Shown here: in pieces, positions 27,942 through 36,560 of the stretch | How the letters are laid out: each line of letters starts with the position of its first letter | Numbering within the stretch: the first letter of the stretch is position 1 | Source of the DNA: an uncultured Lachnospiraceae bacterium | Lineage (GTDB): Bacteria; Bacillota; Clostridia; Lachnospirales; Lachnospiraceae | Assembly: GCA_910584965.1 (NCBI GenBank) | Contig: CAJUDZ010000015.1 | Location: 17,393-81,392, forward strand | Length of the DNA: 64,000 nt | Direction of reading: 5' to 3' | Made by a program: the position numbers and the translations under genes | Notes under the pieces: model-generated | Seen by the model: only the letters and a program-made list of their open reading frames with translations | Told to the model about the DNA's origin: nothing | Database searches by the model: none

Positions 27942-28811
27942 CTAAGCTTCCAGTTCCTTTTTCATCCGAAGATATTGTCCGCACGCCGAAACAAAAACAC
28001 CTGTTTTTTCCGGCAGTTCCGCTTTTGCAAGTTTTTCCACAATTTCCATACCGGTTCCGACATATTTTTCCTTTAAAATAATTCCCATGCCGCATGCCTT
28101 CAGAATACAGTATGCGATGAGGGCATTTTCACATACGCCGTTTTCTTCCTTCCGGTATCGCAGAACATCTTGCAGCGCCTGCCTGAACATATCCTGGAGT
28201 TTTCTGTACTGCTCATAAATTTCAATGCTCATGCAGTCTATCGTATCCACCAGCGCCGTCAGATATTTCACCCTGTCCATGAGCGGCAGTTCCTGCACGC
28301 CGCCGCATTCTTTATCCGTATCATATAACAGCTTCCGTACATTTTCAAACTGGCCGATGATATCGTTGTATTTTTCCTTTTTATCGTAAACCGTCTCATA
28401 CGCCGTATAAAACGGCAGGAGCATATACAGCGCATCCACGGACGCCGTTTTTTCCGTTCCGCAGACGAAATTTCCGCACTCACATCTGGGCCAGGTGCGC
28501 AGCCGGTCCATAACCGTCCCGACCGCCTTACGGTACTTTTCCTCTCCTGTCTCGTCATACAGGAAAAAAAGACATCTGCTCACGTTGATCCGGCTGCCGG
28601 AGCAGTCAGTTTCCAGACCGCCTGCGATTTCTCCGTTTTCTGAAAGAAACGCATCGAAATAATTTCTGATTACCGAAAGATACTCCGCCTTCTGCGTCGT
28701 TTCATATAACTGTACGGCCGCAAGAAGCGCATATCCGTCCTGCTCTTTTCCATATGTTTCCGCCCACCGGTAATCCTTATAAAAAGCCGCCGTATAATTT
28801 TCTGCGTCCAT
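27942..28811 (-). CDS. Shortened GH105-like protein lacking the active-site aromatic segment
   Basis: This protein of 289 residues aligns by eye over much of its length with the intact GH105 next to it: SRINVSRCLFFLYDETGEEKYRKAV matches NVNAGKTLFELYDLTGKEKYRKAI, and SVDALYMLLPFYTAYETVYDKKEKYNDI matches WLDGLYMCQPFYMEYETRFNDKKNYGDI. The catalytic-position Asp is kept. However the region matching GLSQNFWLRALGWYSM is replaced by a short PLMDRVKYLTALVDTID, and the C-terminal part is shorter. I see no frameshift: the frame is open, with GGAGG six bases before the ATG. A non-catalytic sugar-binding or altered-specificity protein is possible. Confidence 0.78.
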   Translation of the reverse strand: MDAENYTAAFYKDYRWAETYGKEQDGYALLAAVQLYETTQKAEYLSVIRNYFDAFLSENGEIAGGLETDCSGSRINVSRCLFFLYDETGEEKYRKAVGTVMDRLRTWPRCECGNFVCGTEKTASVDALYMLLPFYTAYETVYDKKEKYNDIIGQFENVRKLLYDTDKECGGVQELPLMDRVKYLTALVDTIDCMSIEIYEQYRKLQDMFRQALQDVLRYRKEENGVCENALIAYCILKACGMGIILKEKYVGTGMEIVEKLAKAELPEKTGVFVSACGQYLRMKKELEA

Positions 28812-28881
28812 AAAATTCCTCCGTTCCATACCCTCTTTTCTGTTTTTTACATCTTATTTCCTTTGTTTACGCGTCCCTTCT

Positions 28882-30234
28882 CTATATCCGTTTTCTTTTC
28901 CAGTATCCGGTTTTATATATGATAAACAGCAAGGCCGCCGACAATCCGTTGCTGACCACTACGGAATACCATACGCTTCGAACGCCCAGATGCAGCCATA
29001 CTTCCCCGATATAAAGCGTGGCAAAGCGGAATACCCACAGCCTCGCCGCATCGATAATCATCGTGACTTCCGTATGACCGCTTCCCTGAAAAAGTCCGAT
29101 ACTGGAATTATAAACACCATTGGCAAAGCACCAGAACGCCATAATGCTCAGGAAATCCGCCGCCATTCCGATCACTTCGGCATCATCGGAAAAAATCCTG
29201 ACTATCGCAGTCGATATCGGCATCCTCGAGAGAATTAACCCTCCCACAAGCAGAAAAACGACGCTGCCAAGCATCGACGCCTTATATCCCTTTTCCGCCC
29301 TTTCAAACTGATTCGCCCCCACATTCTGTCCGACAATCGTCGCCACCGCAGAGCCCACGCTGTTCGTCGGGAGCGTAATCAGGCTGTTGATCTTATTGCC
29401 GATCCCGTAAGCCGCCATCGCCTCCGTTCCGTATTTCAGCACATTTCTGCTCATCAGCAGAAAGCCGAACTGCATCGTGCTTCCGCCGACCGCCGTAGGC
29501 AGGCCGATGACCAGAATATTCTTTAATTTCTCTTTCTCAAATTTCAGTCTGCGTAAATCCAGATATACGTCTTTCGAGCGATTTTGCAGCAGAACAAAGG
29601 CGATTACTGCCGGGAATGCTTTGGCCGTCACTGTTGCAAGCGCCGCTCCGGCCACCCCCATGCCGCATACAATCATCAGCACCGGATCCAGAATCAGATT
29701 CAGGGTAATGCCGGCCAGGTTCAGAAGCATAGGCCGCACGGTATCGCCCTGCGCCTGATTGATTGCCGTATACATATTGACGGTATACAAAAAAGGCATA
29801 TCCAGAATAACAAGCTGCAGATAGGTCTTTCCGCATTGCCATGTCAATCCTTCCGCGCCAAGCCATGTCACGATTCCGGGCGTTGCAGCCGCGCAGAGAG
29901 AAGCGCAGACAACCGAAAAAATCAACGCACAGGTAAAGATCTGATTGGCCATGCTCCGCGCGTCCTCGTCCTTTTTTGCGCCAAGATACTGAGAAATCAG
30001 AACCGAGCCGGCTACCGTAATACCGGAACCGAAATTAATGATAATATTCTGCACCGGCGTCACCAGATTGATCGCCGCCAGTTCTTCCGTTCCCAGTTTT
30101 CCAAGCCAATATGTATCCGTCAGATTGTACATTGTCTGTAAGAAGCTGTTGATTACGACCGGGATAGCCAGCGTCAGAATCGCCTTTACAATGCTTCCGT
30201 TCAGCAGCAAATCTCGATTGGATTTATTTTTCAT
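28882..30234 (-). CDS. MATE-family transporter
   Basis: This 450-residue protein has about twelve hydrophobic helices and MATE family segments (AIPVVINSFLQTMYNLTDTYWLGKLG; PTAVGGSTMQFGFLLMSRN; NSVGSAVATIVGQNVGANQFERAEKGY). MATE proteins usually export cationic compounds using sodium or proton gradients. I set the start at 30234 (AGGAG upstream), giving an 11-base overlap with the ankyrin-GH43 stop region; the longer frame to 30360 lies within that gene. Its place inside a glycan-degradation operon is unusual and its substrate unknown. Confidence 0.9.
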   Translation of the reverse strand: MKNKSNRDLLLNGSIVKAILTLAIPVVINSFLQTMYNLTDTYWLGKLGTEELAAINLVTPVQNIIINFGSGITVAGSVLISQYLGAKKDEDARSMANQIFTCALIFSVVCASLCAAATPGIVTWLGAEGLTWQCGKTYLQLVILDMPFLYTVNMYTAINQAQGDTVRPMLLNLAGITLNLILDPVLMIVCGMGVAGAALATVTAKAFPAVIAFVLLQNRSKDVYLDLRRLKFEKEKLKNILVIGLPTAVGGSTMQFGFLLMSRNVLKYGTEAMAAYGIGNKINSLITLPTNSVGSAVATIVGQNVGANQFERAEKGYKASMLGSVVFLLVGGLILSRMPISTAIVRIFSDDAEVIGMAADFLSIMAFWCFANGVYNSSIGLFQGSGHTEVTMIIDAARLWVFRFATLYIGEVWLHLGVRSVWYSVVVSNGLSAALLFIIYKTGYWKRKRI

Positions 30235-32221
30235 TTTTATTTGACAACTCCTGATAATCAAATTTCCGGAACCGGATAAAAAGCGGCGCGTCTCCGGCAT
30301 AGCCGTACATGCCGACCATCGCCCCCGTAAAGCGTTTCCCCATGGAAATTCCCTCATCACACAAATAATAGACGTTGTTTAATTCTGCCACCGTTTCTTT
30401 TTCTTCTTCTACTTTACCACAATAGAATCTTCTGTGCAAATATTCCGTCTCAACGCCGAGCACAAATTGTCCGCCGACAGGATTCTCTGCAAAAACCGCC
30501 TTCGGATGGCAGATATCCTCTTTTCCGATATGCTCTTTTACCTGAACGGACAGCGTTTCTCCCTCTTTGGTAAAATAGCAGCATACCCAGGTGTTTTCAT
30601 CATAATAACAGGTAATTCCGGCCTCCTGACCGTCTTTCAGTTCCGGCACCGTCAGTTCCGCTTCCGCACGGAAACAGAAAGCGCTCTGCCTTCTCACCAG
30701 AATATTCCTCGCCCGGACGCTCGCGAGCGGATGTGTGCTCCCTTTTAAAATAAGCGCCCCGTTTTCAAACCGGACCGCATCTTTTTCCGGCGGCCTCGGC
30801 GTCATAAATTCACCGGGAAGACCGTCTGCAAAGGTTTCCTCTGCCGCGTTCCCCATATCCGCCGGCGCTTTGTCCGCCGTCCGGCAGTTCCGCATTTTCG
30901 CCCCGTCTTTCCATACAGGCAGATTGGGCCTTTTCTGCAAAACGCTTGGCCCTTTCAGTCCGTTCACGATGGGCCAGCCGTCGGCCGTCCATGTGATCGG
31001 GTCAAGCGCAGTTTCCCTTCCGAGGACACTGTACCCGCCGCCAATCCTTCTGCCGCACAGATAAACCATATACCATTCACCGTTCTGGGTGCAGACCGGC
31101 TTTCCATGCCCGCATCGCTGAATCCCGGCTTTCTCGTCCGTCTGCCGCATAATCGGATTGTATGGGCAGGGTTCATAATTCCCCATCAGCTCCCTGCTTC
31201 TGGCCACGGTAATCCGATGTCCCGGCCCGGTTCCGCCTTCCGCAAGAAACAGATAATAATACCCGTCTTTTTTCAAAAGGTGGGGGCCTTCCGGCGCCCG
31301 TTTCTGGTCTCCGTAAAATAACAGGGAAGCCTCCGAAATCTGTCCGGTGCAGTCGCCGTTCAGCTCGAAGATCCGCGCGCCTCTGTTTAAGAGCATATAA
31401 TGCCTGCCGTCTTCATGGAAAATGGACGGATCGATTCCATCCTCATCGATAACGGCAGGTTCGCTGTACGGCCCTTCCGGTCTGTCGGAACTGACCACGA
31501 TCTGTTTTCTGTAAACCGTTCCCGTATCGTTCAGGCGGTATGTCGCCGCAATATAATACCGCCCGTTATGAAACGAAATATCCGGCGCCCAGTAGCCGCG
31601 TCCGCCCTCCAGTTCATCCAGATGCGCCCATTCGGGATTCGTGATCGCATGCCCGATGATCTCCCAATGAATCAGATCTTTTGAGTGGGAAACCGGAATG
31701 CAGGGAAAAAAGATAAAAGTGGAATTTACCATGTAATAATCTTCTCCCACCCGGACGATCGACGGATCGGGAAACATGCCTGTGCGGATGGGATTGTGGT
31801 ACATCTCTTCGTAAGCAGCCCCCGTCCGCTCCTGATAATAGGACAGCAGCGCCGTATGGCCCTGCTCCCATGCAATCTGGTAAGGCGTAATCAGGTCCGC
31901 ATCACCCGCGATAATATCCATTCCGACCCTTTCTACCAGATAACGGTTCGTCTCAAGATCTCCGGCCATCGCCGCATAATGCAGAATCGTGCGGTTTTTA
32001 TCATCTACCGTGTTCATACTCGCCCGCGAATATTCGACAATATATTTTACGATCGGAAAATTACCCGCTTTCGCCGCATACAGGCATAACGGGATGCCAT
32101 CCTCCGTTTTCAGATCGATGCAGGGCGGATCCTCTGTCAGAATCCGCTCCGTTTCTTTCAGATTTCCTTCCTTAATTGCCTGTTGTAAGGGGTGTAACGT
32201 GAATGTACTCAAAATCAGCAT
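30224..32221 (-). CDS. Ankyrin-repeat/GH43 fusion glycosidase
   Basis: This protein of about 665 residues joins about four ankyrin-type repeats (roughly residues 8-135; for example NRTILHYAAMAGDLETNRYLVERVG) to a GH43 five-bladed propeller (about 142-440) and a C-terminal beta-sandwich. The three GH43 catalytic acids are present: Asp in FPDPSIVR, Asp in DEDGIDPSIF, Glu in APEGPHLLKK. GH43 enzymes act on arabinan, xylan or related side chains. No signal peptide, so cytosolic. The start is uncertain: ATG 32221 is only two bases from AAGGAGG, and TTG 32212 is eleven bases away; both overlap the preceding GH43 gene by 40-50 bases. Confidence 0.85.
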   Translation of the reverse strand: MLILSTFTLHPLQQAIKEGNLKETERILTEDPPCIDLKTEDGIPLCLYAAKAGNFPIVKYIVEYSRASMNTVDDKNRTILHYAAMAGDLETNRYLVERVGMDIIAGDADLITPYQIAWEQGHTALLSYYQERTGAAYEEMYHNPIRTGMFPDPSIVRVGEDYYMVNSTFIFFPCIPVSHSKDLIHWEIIGHAITNPEWAHLDELEGGRGYWAPDISFHNGRYYIAATYRLNDTGTVYRKQIVVSSDRPEGPYSEPAVIDEDGIDPSIFHEDGRHYMLLNRGARIFELNGDCTGQISEASLLFYGDQKRAPEGPHLLKKDGYYYLFLAEGGTGPGHRITVARSRELMGNYEPCPYNPIMRQTDEKAGIQRCGHGKPVCTQNGEWYMVYLCGRRIGGGYSVLGRETALDPITWTADGWPIVNGLKGPSVLQKRPNLPVWKDGAKMRNCRTADKAPADMGNAAEETFADGLPGEFMTPRPPEKDAVRFENGALILKGSTHPLASVRARNILVRRQSAFCFRAEAELTVPELKDGQEAGITCYYDENTWVCCYFTKEGETLSVQVKEHIGKEDICHPKAVFAENPVGGQFVLGVETEYLHRRFYCGKVEEEKETVAELNNVYYLCDEGISMGKRFTGAMVGMYGYAGDAPLFIRFRKFDYQELSNKNEK

Positions 32222-33776
32222 AACCTCCTTTTCCGTCTGCCGCAGTACCGCTCTCCGCCGGCGCGGTCTCTTCCGGAACATTCGCAAAAAGTCCGATTTT
32301 AGCGCCTACCCATGTATGGTCCGAAGGCATAAAGGCTGTCGGCACGGCTGTTTCCTTTTCATCGAGCGTAAAGAACATTTTAAATACCGGCCCGTCGTTT
32401 CCTTCCTCCATCGCAAAAGAGAATATTATTTTCTCCGTATCCGGCGCGAGTTTTTGCAAAACGGTCAGCTTTTCTTTCACACTTCCGTCTTCCGCATCAA
32501 AGGCTTCCGCATAAACAAGCGTTTTCATACCACCCGTTATCCTTACCGCAAGATAAGCGTAATGTCCGCCCATCATTACCATGCCGGCCTGCTCCTTTTC
32601 CAGAAGCGAGCCGATATGCAAGCAGGCCGATGCCTTAAAGAAAGGGCATACCAGTTTCTGGGTCAGCACGTTGGCGCTCTCCCATAACACCGGTTCTTTT
32701 TTCCCGGAGGGATTCAGCGCATAAAGCCTTAGAAAACCGGGATTTTCCGTCAGCGAGTAAAAACTGTCTTTCGGATTTCCAAGCCATTGCCACATCAGAT
32801 TCAGCGCCGTATCCGCAAAATCATCGGAAGCTTCCAGCGAGCAGGGCGTTTCGCTGATGCCCGTATTGGGTTTCGTGCAGACAAGACAGGGTTCCCCACA
32901 GCCGTCTTCTTCATTCTGCCCCATCACAGGCCAGTCGTTTTCCCATACCACCGGCTGTATATGTACGATACGGCCGTATAATCCTCTGTCCTGAAAATGG
33001 ACAAACCACTCGTCGCCGTTTACCGTATCCACAAGCCCTCCCTGATGCGGTCCGTTTACGATCGTATTTCCCTGTTTCAGGACAATTTTTTCTTCATACG
33101 GTCCGTAAATATTTTTCGAACGAAGGGCCGTCTGCCAGCCAGGCTTCACGCCTCCAGCCGGCGCAAGAATATAATAATACCCGTTTCTTTTATAAACCTT
33201 CGGTCCTTCAATTGTCGGCTGCGTCTCCACGCCGTTATACAGAATATGGTCTTCTCCGACCGCCTTTGTCCCGTCCCAGGACATCGGGAAAATACCGAGA
33301 TAGCTTTTAAATCCGATACGGCTCTTCGCATATCCGTGAACCACATAGGCTCTGCCGTCATCGTCCCAGAACGGACAGGAATCGATCAAACCCTTTCCTT
33401 CCAGAACGAGCACCGGCTCATCCCACTTGCCGAGCGGATCTTTTGTACTCACCATAAAAATGCCTTCGTCCGGCATCCCGTAATAAATATAAAAACGATC
33501 GTTATGATATCGGATCGCCGGCGCCCATACGCCTTTGGAATGCTGCGGTGTATCATAATTTTCATAGTTAATTCTGTCGATCGCATAATTTACAAGTTTC
33601 CAGTTTACCAAATCTTTTGATGTCAGAATCGGAAGACCCGGCACATAGTTAAAGCTGGACGCCGTCATGTAGTAGGTGTCCCCCACCCTGATGACATCCG
33701 GATCCGAATAATCCGCGAAAATAACCGGGTTTTTAAAAGTGCCGTCCTCCAAATCAGGTTTCCATAATAATTCCAT
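32172..33776 (-). CDS. GH43 beta-xylosidase/alpha-L-arabinofuranosidase (GH43_12-like)
   Basis: This 534-residue protein has an N-terminal GH43 propeller and a C-terminal jelly-roll domain, the layout of beta-xylosidases and arabinofuranosidases. The catalytic acids are seen in ADYSDPDVIR (Asp), GLIDSCPFWDDDGR (Asp) and PTIEGPKVYKRNG (Glu). There is no signal peptide. I chose ATG 33776 with AAGGAG seven bases before. It follows a terminator-like hairpin after the esterase gene, and its own 3' end overlaps the ankyrin-GH43 gene, suggesting coupled expression of the two glycosidases. Confidence 0.92.
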   Translation of the reverse strand: MELLWKPDLEDGTFKNPVIFADYSDPDVIRVGDTYYMTASSFNYVPGLPILTSKDLVNWKLVNYAIDRINYENYDTPQHSKGVWAPAIRYHNDRFYIYYGMPDEGIFMVSTKDPLGKWDEPVLVLEGKGLIDSCPFWDDDGRAYVVHGYAKSRIGFKSYLGIFPMSWDGTKAVGEDHILYNGVETQPTIEGPKVYKRNGYYYILAPAGGVKPGWQTALRSKNIYGPYEEKIVLKQGNTIVNGPHQGGLVDTVNGDEWFVHFQDRGLYGRIVHIQPVVWENDWPVMGQNEEDGCGEPCLVCTKPNTGISETPCSLEASDDFADTALNLMWQWLGNPKDSFYSLTENPGFLRLYALNPSGKKEPVLWESANVLTQKLVCPFFKASACLHIGSLLEKEQAGMVMMGGHYAYLAVRITGGMKTLVYAEAFDAEDGSVKEKLTVLQKLAPDTEKIIFSFAMEEGNDGPVFKMFFTLDEKETAVPTAFMPSDHTWVGAKIGLFANVPEETAPAESGTAADGKGGYADFEYIHVTPLTTGN

Positions 33777-33815
33777 TTTGTCTCCTTTCTGAAACAGACA
33801 TTTCCTCATAGAATA

Positions 33816-33849
33816 AAAAAGGCTCAAGGTTGCTGCCCTGAGCCTTTTT
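33816..33849 (-). terminator. Terminator between acetylesterase and GH43 genes
   Basis: AAAAAGGCTCAAGG (33816-33829) pairs with CCCTGAGCCTTTTT (33836-33849) with one mismatch, giving on the minus strand a stem followed by a run of Ts. It would end or attenuate transcripts from the importer-esterase genes before the glycosidases. The same structure also reads as a terminator in the plus direction. Confidence 0.7.
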
Positions 33850-33852
33850 GTA

Positions 33853-34539
33853 TCATAATTCGTCCGACAATAAGTCTTTATAGACTCCGCCTAATTCTTT
33901 TAACCCTCTGGCAATACATCCTCCATAAACTACGGCGCCCGCATACTGCAAATGCGTATTGTCCGTAAGCCCTTCCATATGATAAGGGTATTTACCTTCC
34001 GGTATGTGCATATACCAGCTCCTGGATGCTTCCGCTCCGACTCTTGTCATTTCCGCACGGCTCATGCTATTCAAATCGATCAGCGCCACATCCAGCTTCT
34101 CCGCCGTCCGTTTCATCGCTTCCACATAATCGCCATGCTCCCCCGGTCCGAGCGTTTTTTCGTCGGTAAAACATCTTCTTTCCAGAGGCGTAATCAGCAC
34201 CGGTATCGCTTTCTTGTTCCTCGCCACATTGACGAATTTCTCCAGATTGATCATATAATCGGAAAACGGCTCCGTATATCTGTCGGGATCTTCCTTTTTC
34301 TCATCGTTATGTCCGAACTGGATAAAAAGAAAATCGCCTTCCGTAATTTTGTCATAGATCGCCGGCAGCCGGAATTCATCTATGAAACTCTTCGTGCTTC
34401 TGCCGTTCTTCGCATGGTTTTCAATCTTTACTTCCGGTTTCAAAAACAAATGAAATACCTGACCGATGCCCGTCTGCGGATAAGTCGTTATATTATTGTA
34501 CTGTACCGTAGAGTCACCGGCCCAGAAAATTGTCGCCAT
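33853..34539 (-). CDS. SGNH-family rhamnogalacturonan acetylesterase-like hydrolase
   Basis: This 228-residue protein is an SGNH hydrolase of the rhamnogalacturonan acetylesterase (YesT/RhgT) type, removing acetyl groups from pectin oligosaccharides. The motifs are FWAGDSTV with nucleophile Ser10, FIQFGHNDE (block III Asn), and the catalytic pair in DNTHLQYAGA. No signal peptide. I chose ATG 34539 with GGGAGG six bases upstream. It is the first enzyme gene after the ABC importer on the same strand, so it probably deacetylates imported oligosaccharides in the cytosol; released acetate could join the pool handled by AckA-Pta. Confidence 0.87.
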   Translation of the reverse strand: MATIFWAGDSTVQYNNITTYPQTGIGQVFHLFLKPEVKIENHAKNGRSTKSFIDEFRLPAIYDKITEGDFLFIQFGHNDEKKEDPDRYTEPFSDYMINLEKFVNVARNKKAIPVLITPLERRCFTDEKTLGPGEHGDYVEAMKRTAEKLDVALIDLNSMSRAEMTRVGAEASRSWYMHIPEGKYPYHMEGLTDNTHLQYAGAVVYGGCIARGLKELGGVYKDLLSDEL

Positions 34540-34613
34540 AGTCAGCCTCCCAATATTTCTCCGTCTGCGCATTTGGACATGAGCCAGACTTTTTCATGAA
34601 AATCACCGTTTTT

Positions 34614-35456
34614 TTATTCTTTTACCGCTCCGATATTAACACCCTGTACGAAGTATTTCTGTAAGAAAGGATACAGAATCATGAACGGGATAATGACAAT
34701 GATAATCGCTGCGTTTTTAATGGTATTTTCCGTCGCGTTTCCGGACGCCGTAGGCAGGTCGCTGCCCATAATCATACCTCGCAGCTTCATCTGGAAGTTG
34801 TATAAATCGGAATTGTTAATATACAGTTTGTAATGTGTATAATCGTTCCAGTAAGATACCGCATACATCAGACCGATGGAAGCGAGCGCCGGTTTCGACA
34901 TCGGAAGCACGATTCTGACAAAAGTCTGCATCGGCGTACTGCCATCCAGCGTGGCGGCCTCATACAGACTGGCCGGAATCCCCTCAAAGAAGTTCCTCAT
35001 CAAAACCAGATTGTATACATTTAACGCGGGATACAGGATAACGACCCACAGGGTATTCGTCAGATGGAGCTGCCGCAATACCAGATAAGTAGGAATCATA
35101 CCGCCGTTAAAAATCATGGTGAACAGCAAAAGGTTTGCAAAAAAGCTTCGTCCCGGCATTTCCCACTGAATCAGCACATATGCGCCGAGCGTCGATAAAG
35201 TCAGCGCGAGCAGCGTACCGACAATCGTCGTGAATATGGAAATCAACAACGGACGGGACAGCGTCGGATTCGACAATACCTGCTGATAACCGTCAAGTCC
35301 AAATTTCTCCGGCCACAGTTTCATACCATATGCGGTTTTTAAATCAAAGGAGTCAACCAATATCTTCCAGATTGGTATAATAATAATCAAAGCCAGAATA
35401 ATAAATACGATGCCGTTTACAATCGAGAAGACTTCTATTTTCTTTTTCTTTTTCAT
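34614..35456 (-). CDS. Oligosaccharide ABC transporter permease, YtcP/LplC-like
   Basis: This 280-residue membrane protein has six hydrophobic segments and the permease coupling loop EAATLDGSTPMQTFVRIVLPMSKPAL. The C-terminal end VQGVNIGAVKE is characteristic of the YtcP/LplC group of carbohydrate permeases. It follows its partner permease by 14 bases. The start at ATG 35456 has GGAGGG upstream. No ATPase gene accompanies this importer, which is common for this class because a shared MsmX-like ATPase serves several importers. Confidence 0.92.
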   Translation of the reverse strand: MKKKKKIEVFSIVNGIVFIILALIIIIPIWKILVDSFDLKTAYGMKLWPEKFGLDGYQQVLSNPTLSRPLLISIFTTIVGTLLALTLSTLGAYVLIQWEMPGRSFFANLLLFTMIFNGGMIPTYLVLRQLHLTNTLWVVILYPALNVYNLVLMRNFFEGIPASLYEAATLDGSTPMQTFVRIVLPMSKPALASIGLMYAVSYWNDYTHYKLYINNSDLYNFQMKLRGMIMGSDLPTASGNATENTIKNAAIIIVIIPFMILYPFLQKYFVQGVNIGAVKE

Positions 35457-35470
35457 ATCGCTTCTCCCTC

Positions 35471-36433
35471 CTATACAATTCCGCGGCCTTCGCGTACTTT
35501 CTTGCTCCACTGGTTACATATGAGAACAAGCGCCATGCCGACTAATGATTTGAATAGACCAACGGCGGTCGTATATCCATAGTTCGGAATCGAACCACTG
35601 TTAAAACTCTGATAATAGATATATGTCTCGAGAACATTGGATACATCCAGTACTGCATCGTTCTGCAATACGAAAGCTGCCTCGAACAAATTCATGACCT
35701 TAGCAAGGTTCAGAATGATAACGGTCAAAATCGTATTTGCAAGCGCGGGGAACGTGATATAGCGCATTTTCCCCCACCGTCCGGCGCCGTCAATAGCCGC
35801 CGCTTCATAGAGTTCTACATTCATACCGGCCAGCGTCGCCATAAAAATAACGGTCTGCCATCCGGTCTCTTTCCATAGCTGAATCGCATAGAACGTTCCC
35901 CTCCATGTTTTGGAGCTTCCCAAAAAGTAAATCATATTGCTGGAATCAACCAGTCCGAGATTCACAAGGAGCGTATTCACAAGGCCCTGCCCGGTAGGAG
36001 CCAGAATCAAGGAGAACAGGGACGCCGTAACAACCCACGATAAGAAGTGGGGCAGATAAATAATTGTCTGAACTACTTTCTTAAAATGAATGTTGATAAT
36101 TTCATTCAGAAACAGAGAAACCACAACCGCTACCAACGTCGTTAAAATCAGTCGGATAACGCTGATTTGCAGTGTATTCAAGAATGCCGACCAGAATCCC
36201 GGCATACCAAACATCTTGCTGAAGTTCTCAAATGCTACAAACTTTGGCTCTTTGATGCCATTATAATTTGTAAAAGCGAATCTTACCCCAAGCATGGGCA
36301 GATAATAGAAAATAATTGCAAAAACCAGAATCGGCAGAAACATCACATAAAATCCGGCATATTTCTTTATTCTGACCCCCAATGGTTTATTCGAGCCCGG
36401 TTTTTGCCTGGAAACTGACTGTTTTTTCTTCAT
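35471..36433 (-). CDS. Oligosaccharide ABC transporter permease, YteP/LplB-like
   Basis: This 320-residue protein has a basic N-terminus, six hydrophobic helices and the coupling loop YEAAAIDGAGRWGKMRYITFPAL near residues 208-230. This is the LplB/YteP class, which pairs with the YtcP-like permease just downstream. In B. subtilis the related YtcQ-YteP-YtcP set serves rhamnogalacturonan fragments; here the enzymes around it make the same type of cargo likely, but specificity is inference. Confidence 0.92.
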   Translation of the reverse strand: MKKKQSVSRQKPGSNKPLGVRIKKYAGFYVMFLPILVFAIIFYYLPMLGVRFAFTNYNGIKEPKFVAFENFSKMFGMPGFWSAFLNTLQISVIRLILTTLVAVVVSLFLNEIINIHFKKVVQTIIYLPHFLSWVVTASLFSLILAPTGQGLVNTLLVNLGLVDSSNMIYFLGSSKTWRGTFYAIQLWKETGWQTVIFMATLAGMNVELYEAAAIDGAGRWGKMRYITFPALANTILTVIILNLAKVMNLFEAAFVLQNDAVLDVSNVLETYIYYQSFNSGSIPNYGYTTAVGLFKSLVGMALVLICNQWSKKVREGRGIV

Positions 36434-36485
36434 AAATGCCTCTCTTTCTTCCCCGATAAAAAAATTTACCTCATTTTTATGAATG

Positions 36486-36520
36486 ATATGGAGCTATGGA
36501 AGACCCATAGCTCCACATAT
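36486..36520 (-). other. Hairpin between solute-binding protein and permease genes
   Basis: GGAGCTATGG (36490-36499) pairs perfectly with CCATAGCTCC (36505-36514), extended by ATAT pairs at the base. No T-run follows on the minus strand. The position after a binding-protein gene fits a transcript-stabilising structure that favours binding protein over permeases. Confidence 0.55.
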
Positions 36521-36560
36521 TGTCTTTTCCAAAAAATCGCTCAGAGGAAAAAGTATTTAA

